Positions 43,393-54,099 of a stretch of DNA of 54,158 nt are shown here, one piece after another (positions within the stretch are counted from its first letter, which is position 1; every line of letters begins with the position of its first letter). The DNA lies in the NCBI GenBank assembly GCA_903870685.1, contig CAIQDX010000130.1:1-54158 (forward strand), written 5' to 3'. The notes beneath the pieces are model-generated. The model did no database searches and had not been told where the DNA came from. It was given only the letters and a program-made list of their open reading frames with translations. Source of the stretch: an uncultured Chitinophagaceae bacterium (GTDB lineage: Bacteria; Bacteroidota; Bacteroidia; Chitinophagales; Chitinophagaceae). Both the position numbers and the translations under genes were made by a program.

Positions 43393-44208
43393 ATGAAATT
43401 ATTGTTCCTGGTTATTGCCATATTGTTTATTACCCCATTATTCAGCCAATATTATTACAATGATATTATTGCAAATTATCAAAGCAATCAACAATATCAA
43501 TTATTAAAATCAAACAAAGTAAAAAAAGTTTCTGTCAATAGTTTTGATGCGGATAATACAGTATTACAAGGGCTTTCATTAACGCAGGAATTTACTTCGG
43601 ACTATTCAGCATTATCTACAATCGATTCGACTTCTACAGTAAATACTTTTTATGAAAACAATAAAGTTAAACACATATCCAGCATTACAAAAGGTATTGA
43701 AACTATGACTGATTATTTATATGATAATAAAGGAAAGTTACACATCATTAACTCCACTAGTACCGATACTGCATTAAAGACTGATGCAACCGAAATGCAT
43801 ATTTGGGAATATAATGCAACCGGTGGCCCCGATTATATGTTGAAAATAAAAAACAAAACAGATACTGCCAGAATTGAATTGATTTGCGATGCAGAAGGAA
43901 ATGTAATTGAAGAACACTGGAAGAAAAAAAATATATCGCTTGAAACCTATTATTATTATTACAACGATAAAAAATTATTAACTGATATTGTCCGCTTTAA
44001 CAAAAGAGCACAAAAACTATTACCCGATTTTTTATTTGAATATGATGATACTAATAATCGTGTAAAACAAATGGTACAGGTGCCCACAGGGACTAGTAAT
44101 TATTTAGTTTGGAACTATTCGTATAACGAAAAAGGTTTAAGGATACAGGAAATTTGTTTGAACAAACAAAAGCAAGTTGTGGGAAAAGTTGTGTATACTT
44201 ATCGTTAA
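43393..44208 (+). CDS. Secreted protein, YD/RHS-repeat-like
   Basis: A 271-residue protein with a signal peptide (LFLVIAILFITPLFSQ). The mature part repeats strands such as NTFYENNKVKHISSITKG, DYLYDNKGKLHIINSTS, WEYNATGGPDYMLKI, FEYDDTNNRVKQMV and WNYSYNEKGLRIQEI. This regular Y-D-x-x-G-(K/R)-L-x-x-I pattern resembles YD-repeat beta structures, though I cannot assign a named family. It probably sits in the periplasm or outside the cell. It has its own promoter, and the next gene, 130 bases on, is also for an exported protein. Function is unknown. Confidence 0.7.
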   Translation: MKLLFLVIAILFITPLFSQYYYNDIIANYQSNQQYQLLKSNKVKKVSVNSFDADNTVLQGLSLTQEFTSDYSALSTIDSTSTVNTFYENNKVKHISSITKGIETMTDYLYDNKGKLHIINSTSTDTALKTDATEMHIWEYNATGGPDYMLKIKNKTDTARIELICDAEGNVIEEHWKKKNISLETYYYYYNDKKLLTDIVRFNKRAQKLLPDFLFEYDDTNNRVKQMVQVPTGTSNYLVWNYSYNEKGLRIQEICLNKQKQVVGKVVYTYR

Positions 44209-44338
44209 AATTAAACGTTAGAAAATAAAATAAGTTTAGTTTTATAAAGTATCGATTTTAAAAAAATTGTTTACAAATAATAACAATGATTATTTTTAAT
44301 TAAGAATCATTAAACTGTTGCAAATAAGATTAAACACT

Positions 44339-45715
44339 ATGAGAAAATTGCTGCTATTTGTTTTTTTGTTTTCTTCTCTTTTAATCAGCTGCACTGTTTT
44401 TGGTGCTTTTATTGGTATAAACAATATTTCCACTGCAAATAATATTACAAGAAACAAAGAACCTGAAACAGTTGTTGTAAATATTACTCCTCAATTAAAA
44501 AATTCTTTGTTCGATGAGAAACATCCGGTTAAATATTTTGTAGAGGTTATAAATAATTATAAAACCAGTCAAGAAGGAAAGATAGCTGTTGAAGTTAAAG
44601 CAGCAACAGGTGTAACTGTTGGTATAAGTGAAATAGACTTTCATGTAAAAGGCAATAATAAAAAGAAAGTGGAATGGAATATGCCAATGAGCGAGCCCGG
44701 TTTTTATGACATTATTGTTAGAATAAATCTTTCTGACTATGAGGATACCGTAAGAAACGTTTTTGGTTATAAACCATTCGAGATAAACACACCGATGCAC
44801 AAGCCGGCTGACTTTGATGCATTTTGGCAAAAGGCAAAAGACAATTTGAGTGCTGTAAATCCTGATTATGTTATTAAGCAAATTGATTCTCTATCAACAC
44901 CTACTCATAAAGCTTATCGTGTTGAAATGACCTCATTAGACAATGTTAGAATTTATGGATGGCTTACAATACCAAGAGCAAAAGGAAACTATCCTGTATT
45001 GTATGGATTAGGCGGGTATAAAGTTGAAATGAAACCTTTATTTTTTGATGACTTTGCACATTTCACTATTAATGTAAGAGGCATTGGAGAAAGTAATAAA
45101 AAAATAAACCCCGATAATCAGGAATTGTTATTGCTTCATCTGGAAGACAAAAACAAATATGTTTATCGTGGAATTTATATGGATTGTTTGCGAGGATTAG
45201 ATTTTATTCTTGCCAATGAAAAAATGGGATTAGACCTTTCAAGAATTGGTTTATTTGGTGGTAGCCAAGGAGGTACGCTGACTTGGGTTTTAGCTGCATT
45301 AAGCCAAAAGGTTTTATTCTGTGTACCCGATAATCCCACATACTGTGACTTTCATACAAACTATGATATTTGTGTAAATAAGAAACAACCCGAAGCAGGA
45401 TTCATTATAAAATTTTTAAAAGAATTTCTTAAAAAGAATACTACTATTACTAAAGAGAAAATGCTGACTACTCTTTCATATTTTGAAGCACAAAATTTTA
45501 TTTCCGAAGTAAAATGTCCGGTTTTATTAGGTATAGGATTATTAGATCTGATGGCACCACCAACTTGTACACTTAGTGTATATAATAAATTAAGTGCCGA
45601 TGTAAAAAAGAAAAGTGAACTGTTTGCATTTCCTAATTTAGCACATGAAGTTCCTTTAGAACATAATACATATAAGAGTAGTTGGTTTTACGAAAAATTC
45701 GTAGATAAATTATAA
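44339..45715 (+). CDS. Acetylxylan esterase-like (AXE1/cephalosporin-C deacetylase) hydrolase
   Basis: A protein of about 458 residues; the ATG at 44339 is preferred to an upstream in-frame TTG. A signal sequence with a cysteine (LFVFLFSSLLISC) suggests a lipoprotein. An N-terminal beta domain comes first. The AXE1 alpha/beta hydrolase then starts at about residue 145: HKPADFDAFWQKAKDNL, VRIYGWLTIP, then NVRGIGES. The nucleophile is the Ser in GLFGGSQGG, the Asp is in GLLDLMAPP and the His in LAHEVP. Such enzymes remove acetyl groups from plant polysaccharides or similar esters. It is followed after 10 bases by an outer-membrane protein gene. Confidence 0.87.
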   Translation: MRKLLLFVFLFSSLLISCTVFGAFIGINNISTANNITRNKEPETVVVNITPQLKNSLFDEKHPVKYFVEVINNYKTSQEGKIAVEVKAATGVTVGISEIDFHVKGNNKKKVEWNMPMSEPGFYDIIVRINLSDYEDTVRNVFGYKPFEINTPMHKPADFDAFWQKAKDNLSAVNPDYVIKQIDSLSTPTHKAYRVEMTSLDNVRIYGWLTIPRAKGNYPVLYGLGGYKVEMKPLFFDDFAHFTINVRGIGESNKKINPDNQELLLLHLEDKNKYVYRGIYMDCLRGLDFILANEKMGLDLSRIGLFGGSQGGTLTWVLAALSQKVLFCVPDNPTYCDFHTNYDICVNKKQPEAGFIIKFLKEFLKKNTTITKEKMLTTLSYFEAQNFISEVKCPVLLGIGLLDLMAPPTCTLSVYNKLSADVKKKSELFAFPNLAHEVPLEHNTYKSSWFYEKFVDKL

Positions 45716-45725
45716 CATTCAAATA

Positions 45726-46538
45726 ATGAAATCAATTTTAATATTTTGTTTTTTGTTTTTATCCTGCACTCATTTGCTTGCAGATTGGCCAATTGGTAAG
45801 CATCGTACAAATTTAATACCTACGTACACTTATTTTCGTTCGGCAAAATATTATGATTCCACCGGAAAAATAATAAGCTTCAATAAAGGCGATCGTTTCG
45901 TTTCTAACACTTTTAATATTTATTTGGCACATGGTATATCTAGAAGGTTAGACCTTATTATCAATATACCTTTTACTTCTGTATCATCAAGCTTCAGTGG
46001 CTTAACCTTAAGGAAATCCGGAATAGCAGATTGCTTTGCAGGTTTTGCTTATCATTTTCCTTTCAAAGATTTAAAAAGTTTTATTACCACAAAAGCACTC
46101 TTTATTTTAGCACCGTATCAAAATGCATCGGAACCATATCTTGGTTATGGATCAAAAGGATATCAACTTGCTGTTAATTATTCTTTCAATCCAGTTCCTC
46201 ATACATTCTTAGTAACCGAAGCAGTATATACAAGATATATTGATAATCCAACAGGTCCGGTTCAAATAGGTTATAATATTACCGGGGGAACAACATTTTT
46301 AAATTATAATTATATTACACTTAATATTTCCGGATTAACATCTCAAAGTCCTGATAAAAGTTTTTATACAAACCTTATTGCTATCAAAGATTTTAATTAC
46401 GGAAAAATTTCTCTTGCATACGGAAGAAAAATTTCCAGAATTGCTACTCCATATATTCAAGGCTTTTATACTTTTTATGGAAAAAATACTGGTGTTGGTT
46501 TAGGCTTAAGTGCATTTATAATTTTTAAATTACCATAA
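45726..46538 (+). CDS. Predicted outer-membrane beta-barrel protein
   Basis: A 270-residue exported protein: signal sequence MKSILIFCFLFLSCTHLLA, then alternating polar/aromatic strands (TNLIPTYTYFRSAKYYDSTG, SNTFNIYLAHGISRRLDLIINIPFTSVSSS, ITTKALFILAPYQ). It ends in hydrophobic residues (AFIIFKLP), close to the aromatic C-terminal strand of small barrels. The layout is like MetA-pathway phenol-degradation/transporter-type barrels. It lies 10 bases after the esterase gene, suggesting joint expression, perhaps for uptake of or contact with the same substrate. Confidence 0.65.
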   Translation: MKSILIFCFLFLSCTHLLADWPIGKHRTNLIPTYTYFRSAKYYDSTGKIISFNKGDRFVSNTFNIYLAHGISRRLDLIINIPFTSVSSSFSGLTLRKSGIADCFAGFAYHFPFKDLKSFITTKALFILAPYQNASEPYLGYGSKGYQLAVNYSFNPVPHTFLVTEAVYTRYIDNPTGPVQIGYNITGGTTFLNYNYITLNISGLTSQSPDKSFYTNLIAIKDFNYGKISLAYGRKISRIATPYIQGFYTFYGKNTGVGLGLSAFIIFKLP

Positions 46539-46635
46539 CAATTATTTTTTTTCGACTACCACCATCATTAATTGTTACTCATCATACATATGATGAAAGT
46601 GTTGCAATGATTTCAAATAATTATTAAAGAAAATA

Positions 46636-46661
46636 AAAAAGCCGCTCAAATGAGCGGCTTT
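46636..46661 (-). terminator. Terminator after tRNA-Leu
   Basis: AAAGCCGCTCA-aa-TGAGCGGCTTT forms an 11-bp stem and is followed on the minus strand by a T-tract. It sits 8 bases beyond the 3' end of tRNA-Leu. Confidence 0.9.
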
Positions 46662-46668
46662 AAATCCG

Positions 46669-46754
46669 TGCCCCAGGCGGGACTTGAACCCGCACGGCCG
46701 TTGCTGACCACAGGATTTTAAGTCCTGCGTGTCTACCAGTTCCACCACCAGGGC
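46669..46754 (-). tRNA. tRNA-Leu (TAA)
   Basis: The minus strand folds as a class II tRNA: acceptor GCCCTGG/CTGGGGC, anticodon stem CAGGA/TCCTG with loop CTTAAAA giving anticodon TAA, a long variable arm, and T arm GCGGG-TTCAAGT-CCCGC. The discriminator is A and CCA is not encoded. It reads UUA, a frequent codon in this AT-rich genome. Confidence 0.95.
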
Positions 46755-46758
46755 ATTC

Positions 46759-46783
46759 AAAAAAAAATCCATCCAAGGATGGA
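46759..46783 (-). terminator. Terminator between tRNA-Gly and tRNA-Leu
   Basis: TCCATCC-aa-GGATGGA (46768-46783), followed on the minus strand by about nine T residues, lies 3' of tRNA-Gly. It suggests that tRNA-Leu is only partly expressed by read-through or has its own start. Confidence 0.75.
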
Positions 46784-46795
46784 AGATTTATTGAG

Positions 46796-46868
<73 letters not shown>

Positions 46869-46899
46869 TTTTTATTTATAAGAACTTTAATTGGGAGTG

Positions 46900-46928
46900 C
46901 AAATTTAGCCATCTAAAGTTCACTACAA
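46900..46928 (-). promoter_or_regulatory. Promoter of the tRNA-Gly gene
   Basis: On the minus strand TTG (46926-46928) and TAAATTTG (46900-46907) are spaced by 18 bases, about 31 bases before the tRNA. This is the same geometry as the tRNA-His promoter in the window. Confidence 0.65.
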
Positions 46929-46945
46929 AATTTTTTTACTGATTA

Positions 46946-47146
46946 TTACTTGTATTTAGGCGTGTACAAAGTATTATCCGGAACTTTTACATCCGGTTTG
47001 CCCATATAACGGTGTTGATACAAATTATAACAACCGCCAAAAATGAATGCGATCACTATAAAAACTTGCATATAAAATAAAAATCGTGATGAGTTTACCC
47101 AGTTTTTGGTAAAGTCTTTTTCGTTTTCGATACTTGCTTCTGACAT
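46946..47146 (-). CDS. Small single-pass membrane protein (66 residues)
   Basis: A 66-residue protein MSEASIENEKDFTKNWVNSS with one membrane helix (FLFYMQVFIVIAFIFGGCYNLY) and a short polar tail. The start at 47146 is chosen because a longer frame would overlap the upstream glycosyltransferase gene, and a TATTTTTG promoter-like element lies between the two. The family is not recognised by name. The predicted topology is N-terminus inside. No operon partner is evident. Confidence 0.65.
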   Translation of the reverse strand: MSEASIENEKDFTKNWVNSSRFLFYMQVFIVIAFIFGGCYNLYQHRYMGKPDVKVPDNTLYTPKYK

Positions 47147-47189
47147 ACTAAATAATTGAATTGATGCAAAAATAAGGGAGCAAATGAAA

Positions 47190-48218
47190 TTATCCTTGCT
47201 TCTTTTCAACAATTTGCCCGAAGAATTGCTTATGCCTTAAAAAATGTTGCCATACAATGGTTCCATGAAACGTTCCCGGCAAATTAATCATTGGTATTCT
47301 TTTGGCTGGATACTGTTTCTTTTTAAATAACCACCAGCCAATAACTGCCCAATGTGCTTTAATTATTGCTTTAAAGAAATTGGTATCACCCGTCAATAAA
47401 CCTTTCCATGCCGATATGGCGTCTAATAAAAATCGAAAAGGCAACTTCCATAATTTTTCAGCTACAGGAAGGTTCTTACTCATCATCATTAAATTATTCC
47501 GGAAATTGAGAAACACTTTTCGCCCGCCACGTGGCAATGTTCCTGCACCAACATGATATACCACACTTTTGGGACAAGCAAATATTTTATATCCTTCCAA
47601 ATGCATACGCCAGCATAAATCTATTTCTTCCTGATGTGCAAAAAAATTAGCATCAAATCCATTTAACTGATGAAATATTTTACTGCGAACAAACATGGCT
47701 GCACCAGTGGCCCAAAAAATTTCTTCTACATTATCATATTGCTGTTCGTCTTTTTCCAACACATCAAAAATTCTTCCTCTAGAAAATGGATAACCCAAAC
47801 TATCTATCCATCCTCCGGCAGCTCCTGCATATTCAAATAAATGTGGTTGATGGTACGATAATAATTTTGGCTGACATGCTGCAATCTTTTCATCACTTTC
47901 CATTAGTTCAATAATGGGTTCTATCCAATTACTTGTTACTTCAACATCACTGTTTAATAAAACATAATAATCGGCCGAAACATGCTGCAGTGCCCAATTA
48001 TAGCCACCTGCAAATCCATCGTTCTGTTTGTTTAAAATAATTTCAACAGAAGGAAAATTAATACGAACAAAATTGACTGAATCATCAATGGAAGCATTAT
48101 CTGCAACAACAATTTTTTTGTTAGCATAAGTTGACGCAATTACAGAAGGCAAAAATCTTTCCAGATAATTTCTTCCGTTAAAATTGAGAATAACTATTGC
48201 TACCAATGGTTGCGCCAA
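47190..48218 (-). CDS. GT2 family glycosyltransferase
   Basis: A 342-residue GT-A glycosyltransferase of family 2, rhamnosyltransferase-like. VAIVILNFNGRNYLERFLPSVI opens the domain. VVADNASIDDS binds the nucleotide, YYVLLNSDVEV supplies the DxD-type motif (SDV), and ATGAAMFVRSKIFHQLNGFDANFFAHQEEIDLCWRMHLEGYKIF is the acceptor/ED motif region. A C-terminal amphipathic part may touch the membrane. The start codon appears to be TTG at 48218; no ATG fits. It is away from the main polysaccharide cluster and could serve lipopolysaccharide or another glycan. Confidence 0.9.
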   Translation of the reverse strand: MAQPLVAIVILNFNGRNYLERFLPSVIASTYANKKIVVADNASIDDSVNFVRINFPSVEIILNKQNDGFAGGYNWALQHVSADYYVLLNSDVEVTSNWIEPIIELMESDEKIAACQPKLLSYHQPHLFEYAGAAGGWIDSLGYPFSRGRIFDVLEKDEQQYDNVEEIFWATGAAMFVRSKIFHQLNGFDANFFAHQEEIDLCWRMHLEGYKIFACPKSVVYHVGAGTLPRGGRKVFLNFRNNLMMMSKNLPVAEKLWKLPFRFLLDAISAWKGLLTGDTNFFKAIIKAHWAVIGWWLFKKKQYPAKRIPMINLPGTFHGTIVWQHFLRHKQFFGQIVEKKQG

Positions 48219-48279
48219 AATATAATTGGTTTTGATTGCGAAAATAAGCTTACCAATTATATAAATTATACAAAATAAC

Positions 48280-48424
48280 TTTTTGTTGTCAACAGTAATA
48301 TTTCATGGCGACTTTACTTACGTCGCACACTTGTACTTTTTTTCGTTGTTCAACAGAATTGAATAAGTTGAAGTGAGTGACACAACCGAAGTTGAACTAT
48401 GTAATGAAGTTGGTGCAAAAAAAA
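48280..48424. repeat. Dispersed palindromic repeat, copy G (full length)
   Basis: A full-length copy in the same orientation as copy B: TTTTTGTTGTCAACAG at the left end, TTTCATGGCG, stem arm CGTCGCACACTTGTAC, loop, GTTGAAGTGAGTGACACAAC, then GTAATGAAGTTGGTGCAAAAAAAA. The second stem arm has the same GTGAGTGACAC variant as copy F, so the two share a sub-lineage. It lies between divergent genes. Confidence 0.82.
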
Positions 48425-48452
48425 TCTTACTTTCAATTTTAATCATTGCGAT

Positions 48453-49379
48453 ATGAAAAAATCATCAGCCACTATTATCATTTTATCTTTGTTAAGCTTC
48501 ACTTTTATGAGCCACGCACAACAAGTATTGCCTTTGTACAATGGAATCATACCCAATAATAAACCTAAAGAAAACCCTGAAACAAATGTGAATAAAGGAT
48601 GGATTGTAGGTATAACAACTCCAACGCTGACTATTTATTTACCGGAGAAAAAAGATTCATTTTTAACTGCAGTGATTATTTGTCCTGGTGGTGGTTATGG
48701 TGGTCTTGCAATAGAACACGAAGGACATGAAATGGCGAAAAGGTTTAATAAAAATGGCATTGCAGCATTTGTTTTGAAATACAGAATACCTGTGGATAGC
48801 AGCATGGATAATAAAGAAATTGTTCCTTTGCAAGATGCACAAAGAGCAATGCAATTAGTTCGACAGAATGCAACGAAATGGAATATTAATCCTGATAAGG
48901 TTGGCATCATGGGATTTAGTGCCGGCGGGCATTTGGCAGCAACAGCCTCTACACATTTTTCAACATCTTTCACTGAAAATAAAGAGAACATAAATCTTCG
49001 TCCTGACTTTTCGCTTTTAATTTATCCTGTTATTAGTTTTACTGATAGTTTAGCACATATGGGCTCGAGAGAAAATTTAATTGGTAAAAATCCTTCAGCA
49101 GAAAAAATAAAATATTATTCTAACGAATTACAGATTACTTCAAAAACACCTCCTGCATTTTTAGTTCATGCAGCTAATGATGATGCAGTAAAAGTTGAAA
49201 ACAGTATTGTTTATTTTGAAGCGCTGAAAAAAAATAATGTTGCTGCCGGAAAATATATTTATGAAAAAGGCGGACATGGCTTTGGGTTGCACAACTCAAC
49301 TTCACCAGTTGATTGGATGGAGAAAGTTATGAGTTGGATGATTGAAAATAAATTAATGAAAGGCGATGTTGCAAAATAG
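48453..49379 (+). CDS. Exported alpha/beta hydrolase (esterase/lipase, BD-FAE-like)
   Basis: A 308-residue secreted esterase with a signal peptide (IIILSLLSFTFMSHAQ). The oxyanion-hole motif is IICPGGGYGGLA. The nucleophile is the Ser in GIMGFSAGGHLAA, the Asp is in FLVHAANDDAVK and the His in KGGHGFGL. This pattern and size match the acetyl-esterase/feruloyl-type hydrolases often found in Bacteroidota polysaccharide use. No polysaccharide-utilisation partners flank it, and a palindromic repeat lies just upstream, leaving little room for a promoter. Confidence 0.9.
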   Translation: MKKSSATIIILSLLSFTFMSHAQQVLPLYNGIIPNNKPKENPETNVNKGWIVGITTPTLTIYLPEKKDSFLTAVIICPGGGYGGLAIEHEGHEMAKRFNKNGIAAFVLKYRIPVDSSMDNKEIVPLQDAQRAMQLVRQNATKWNINPDKVGIMGFSAGGHLAATASTHFSTSFTENKENINLRPDFSLLIYPVISFTDSLAHMGSRENLIGKNPSAEKIKYYSNELQITSKTPPAFLVHAANDDAVKVENSIVYFEALKKNNVAAGKYIYEKGGHGFGLHNSTSPVDWMEKVMSWMIENKLMKGDVAK

Positions 49380-49387
49380 AAAATTAA

Positions 49388-49414
49388 AAAGCCACTCAAA
49401 AATTGAATGGCTTT
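49388..49414. terminator. Bidirectional terminator between esterase and ABC-F genes
   Basis: AAAGCCA-c-TCAA and TTGA-a-TGGCTTT form a hairpin with A/T tracts on both sides, between the two convergent stop codons. A 10-base direct repeat (CTTATAACTT twice) follows. Confidence 0.7.
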
Positions 49415-49444
49415 CTTCTTATAACTTAGTCTTATAACTTTCTT

Positions 49445-51073
<1,629 letters not shown>

Positions 51074-51097
51074 CTAAACCCTTTTTTAATTAAGGCG

Positions 51098-51105
51098 CAA
51101 AAGTA
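51098..51105 (-). promoter_or_regulatory. Probable -7 promoter element of the ABC-F gene
   Basis: TACTTTTG on the minus strand matches TAnnTTTG and lies 27 bases before the ATG. The -33 position has no exact TTG, so this is tentative. Confidence 0.45.
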
Positions 51106-51178
51106 AGGTTTAGCCTCGGTATTTTGAAGATGATGTTTATGTTATGAAAATGAGGAAAATCCTGCTCTGATTTCATAG

Positions 51179-51245
51179 ATTCAACCGTCCAAGTTTGCGA
51201 CGCAACAGGCGATGCCATGAAAAACTATTGCTGGTAACAAAATAA
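51179..51245. repeat. Dispersed palindromic repeat, copy H (half copy)
   Basis: The right half: CAAGTTTGCGACGCAAC, then GGCGATGCCATGAAAAAC and GCTGGTAACAAAATAA, ending at the stop codon of the next gene. The other stem arm is missing. It lies between the ABC-F gene and a small membrane protein gene. Confidence 0.8.
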
Positions 51246-51246
51246 A

Positions 51247-51594
51247 TTATCGCTTTCTTAAAAAACTTCCGGTCAATGCAGAGAGGCCTGCAACCAATCC
51301 GCCGATAAACGCTGTCAGAAAAATTAATTTGATATACGAACCGCCCAATGGTAATATGGTGGCAACTTTTACTGATAATAAATGCTGATTGGCATTATCG
51401 ATAACATAAGCAATAACTGCCCACAACAAAAACTGGGCAATGAATGCAGCCAAAAATGCTTTCCATGGTTTTTGATGTATGGCTGCTGCAATAATTAATG
51501 TGGTGATGGCAAAACTCCACCACGGTAATGCAGTAAATAATCCAATGGCAAAACTTAATAATGCTGTTAGTATGATTGCTGTTAAAAATTTCAT
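51247..51594 (-). CDS. Small integral membrane protein
   Basis: A protein of about 115 residues with four hydrophobic segments: FLTAIILTALLSFAIGLFTALPWW, FAITTLIIAAAIH, AFLAAFIAQFLLWAVIAYVI and LIFLTAFIGGLVAGLSALTGSFL. It ends in a basic tail (RKR). No family is recognised. The ATG at 51594 follows the acylase stop by 10 bases, so the two genes are probably co-transcribed; an in-frame TTG 24 bases earlier is less likely. Its stop abuts palindromic repeat copy H. Confidence 0.72.
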   Translation of the reverse strand: MKFLTAIILTALLSFAIGLFTALPWWSFAITTLIIAAAIHQKPWKAFLAAFIAQFLLWAVIAYVIDNANQHLLSVKVATILPLGGSYIKLIFLTAFIGGLVAGLSALTGSFLRKR

Positions 51595-51604
51595 TGTTAT
51601 TTTT

Positions 51605-54070
51605 TTATGCTTTAACAAAAGTAAAATGCCACTTAATTCTGTCGTGATGACGTGCTTCCTGTTTGTTTAAAAATAAAACAGAATAATATTTTCCGTTCAC
51701 CCAACTGTCAATAAAAGTATCGTAATATTTACTGCCCGGATTACCGCTTTGTCCGCCGGGATAAACTGCAAACGCTTCTACTTTATTAGTTAAATGAACG
51801 ATCATTCTCCAACTCGGACCATGGTTTGCAGTTGTTGCATTAATACATTCGCCACCACCGCCAATGGGCAAATGCAAACGACTTAATGCCGGAATTTTTA
51901 ATAGATGATTTACATAAGTATCTTTAAAAACTCCCCATTCTAATTTATTTTCTTTCGATGCTTTTAATAAAGTTTTACTTGCTTTTTTAAATGCGGTTAA
52001 CACAACATCATTCCACGTTTCTTTTTTATCGGCAGTATTTATATCATCAGCATAAGCATAAACCGAATCTTTTAATAATGCTTCCACAAAAGTTGGCTGA
52101 TCGGGCCAGGACAATGGCAGCTTGCTTTTGCTGAATTCATCAGCATAAGTTTGCCTGTAAACACTATCCCAAAAAACTTTAAAAACAGTGGCACCTTTTT
52201 CGTTGATGTCGTTTTTAAAATTCCATGATCTTAAAATATCTAATTGATTTTTTTCTTCGGCATTTAATTTTGTTTCATCTAAATATTTTAATAAAACAGG
52301 CCTAGTAAATTCGGCTACAACATTATAATTATCAGTTTGTAATTTTTGCATATCCTGCGGTGTGATATCATTCATCTCAGATAATTTTCTGTTGATGATC
52401 AATCCGCGAAACACAGGAAAATTTGCAGCACGTCCTAAATAATATGGATACGCAGAATCAACTGCCATTTGATTTGCACTGCTTACAAAACCACGTAATG
52501 GATTCATCATTTGCGGATTTTCTCTTGCAGGAATAAATCCTTGCCACATAAAACTTGTATCGGTGCCGGGCTGAATAAAATCGCCTTGCCGTTTCCACTT
52601 AGCAACAAATTTTCCTTGTTGACGAATGGCAATATCGCCGCTCACAGACGCGAAAACAAAATTTTGCCCGGGACATTGATACGTTGTTATTGCATCAACA
52701 TAATCGTAATAAGATTTTGCACGATTGAGTTTATAAAAAGTAAGTAACTCATTACTTGGATCATGTGCGGTCCATCTTACTGCAATATTTCTTGCACCGC
52801 TGCTATCTTTACTTTTATAATTTTTATCGTACATCACCGGACCAAAAACAGTCATGGCAATTGTTTCAATATCATCCGGTTTATTTTTTATTTTAATTAA
52901 TTCTTTTCTGAACTCCGTTTTTTTCCAAACATTATTAAACCAATATTCCTGGATAGTGGTATCACGAAATTTAATTTCGTAAAAATCTTTTACATCTCTT
53001 CCTGCATTGGTAACACCCCATGCAATGCTGTCGTTAAAACCGATGATAATGGAAGGTGCTCCCGGAAACGAAGCCCCATAAGTGTTTTGCGTTGGTGTTG
53101 TTATTTGCATCTCGTACCAAAGCGATGGAAGATTTAATCCAAGATGCGGATCGTTGCACAAAATTGGTTTACCGCTTTTTGTTTTAGAACCACCAACTGC
53201 CCAATTATTACTTCCGTTATTTTTATTTGGAATGATGGGTGCTGTTGCAGTTATCGCATCATTGTTTGAATTAAAATAAGAAGAGTCAACATTGTCGGGA
53301 GTTTTAACTGCGATGCTTGGTGGTTCGAAACCTGTTCCTTTTGGAATGATGGGATCTACCAGATCAGAACGTTCAGGAAATAATTTTTTAAAAGTATCGT
53401 ATCCTAAAAAATTTCTGGTGTTCGTCATTTTTAGATCATCATCACCTTGTCCCGTTAGATCGAAGGACATAAATTTTAAAAATAAAACTGTTTTTAAATT
53501 CGACCATATCTCGGGTTTATAATCCAATAATTTATACTCGAAAGGAATGTCACCTTCTTTCAGCGAATGAATGTAAGTGTTCACACCATCAGTGTAAGCA
53601 TCAGTGGCAGCTTTGGTTTCGGCATTTGCTTCCATTGCTTTTAAAGATTGTTCGGCGCCGTAAACCATTCCTAATCTTCTGAAATATTTATCGGTCTTCA
53701 AACCATCTTCACCAATTATTTCACTCAATCTTCCCGAAGCGATATACGTTTGAAATTCCATTTGCCACAAACGAAATTTTGCATGCAAATAACCTTGTAC
53801 AAAATATGCATCAGCATCACTTTCGGCGTAAATATGCGGCACTAATCTCTCGTCAAAATAAACTTCGGTGGTGGATTTAATGCCATGAATAGAAATATCC
53901 TTATCGAACGAAACATCAGCCGGTTCAGCATTTTGCCAGAATCCCTGTTGCGGCGATAAAAAATATCCAAGCCTTGGTGTTTTAGTGGCACCAACAGGCA
54001 ATTGCATATTTAATACAACGATCAAAGCTGTTGTAACTGCACCCGAAATAATTAATGGAAAAATACGCAT
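51605..54070 (-). CDS. Penicillin acylase family (Ntn-hydrolase) protein
   Basis: An 821-residue S45-family amidase, the group containing penicillin G acylases and N-acyl-homoserine-lactone acylases. A signal or anchor helix (IFPLIISGAVTTALIVVLNM) precedes the alpha chain (EVYFDERLVPHIYAESDADAYFVQGYLHAKFRLWQMEF). Self-cleavage should expose the Ser near residue 287 in NNG-SNNWAVGG. The beta chain then has GKPILCNDPHLGLNLPSLWYEM, PSIIIGFNDSIAWGVTNAGRD and later AVYPGGQSGNPGSKYYD. It is periplasmic. The substrate could be a quorum signal, a beta-lactam side chain or an acyl peptide. A repeat lies upstream. Confidence 0.92.
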   Translation of the reverse strand: MRIFPLIISGAVTTALIVVLNMQLPVGATKTPRLGYFLSPQQGFWQNAEPADVSFDKDISIHGIKSTTEVYFDERLVPHIYAESDADAYFVQGYLHAKFRLWQMEFQTYIASGRLSEIIGEDGLKTDKYFRRLGMVYGAEQSLKAMEANAETKAATDAYTDGVNTYIHSLKEGDIPFEYKLLDYKPEIWSNLKTVLFLKFMSFDLTGQGDDDLKMTNTRNFLGYDTFKKLFPERSDLVDPIIPKGTGFEPPSIAVKTPDNVDSSYFNSNNDAITATAPIIPNKNNGSNNWAVGGSKTKSGKPILCNDPHLGLNLPSLWYEMQITTPTQNTYGASFPGAPSIIIGFNDSIAWGVTNAGRDVKDFYEIKFRDTTIQEYWFNNVWKKTEFRKELIKIKNKPDDIETIAMTVFGPVMYDKNYKSKDSSGARNIAVRWTAHDPSNELLTFYKLNRAKSYYDYVDAITTYQCPGQNFVFASVSGDIAIRQQGKFVAKWKRQGDFIQPGTDTSFMWQGFIPARENPQMMNPLRGFVSSANQMAVDSAYPYYLGRAANFPVFRGLIINRKLSEMNDITPQDMQKLQTDNYNVVAEFTRPVLLKYLDETKLNAEEKNQLDILRSWNFKNDINEKGATVFKVFWDSVYRQTYADEFSKSKLPLSWPDQPTFVEALLKDSVYAYADDINTADKKETWNDVVLTAFKKASKTLLKASKENKLEWGVFKDTYVNHLLKIPALSRLHLPIGGGGECINATTANHGPSWRMIVHLTNKVEAFAVYPGGQSGNPGSKYYDTFIDSWVNGKYYSVLFLNKQEARHHDRIKWHFTFVKA

Positions 54071-54099
54071 AGCAAAAGTTTATGCACTGAAATTAATGA

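Noticed and set aside
46579-46596. Short inverted repeat TCATCATA-ca-TATGATGA after the outer-membrane barrel gene
   Set aside because: It is too short and AT-rich, has no T-tract and no neighbour that it would clearly control; it is likely chance.
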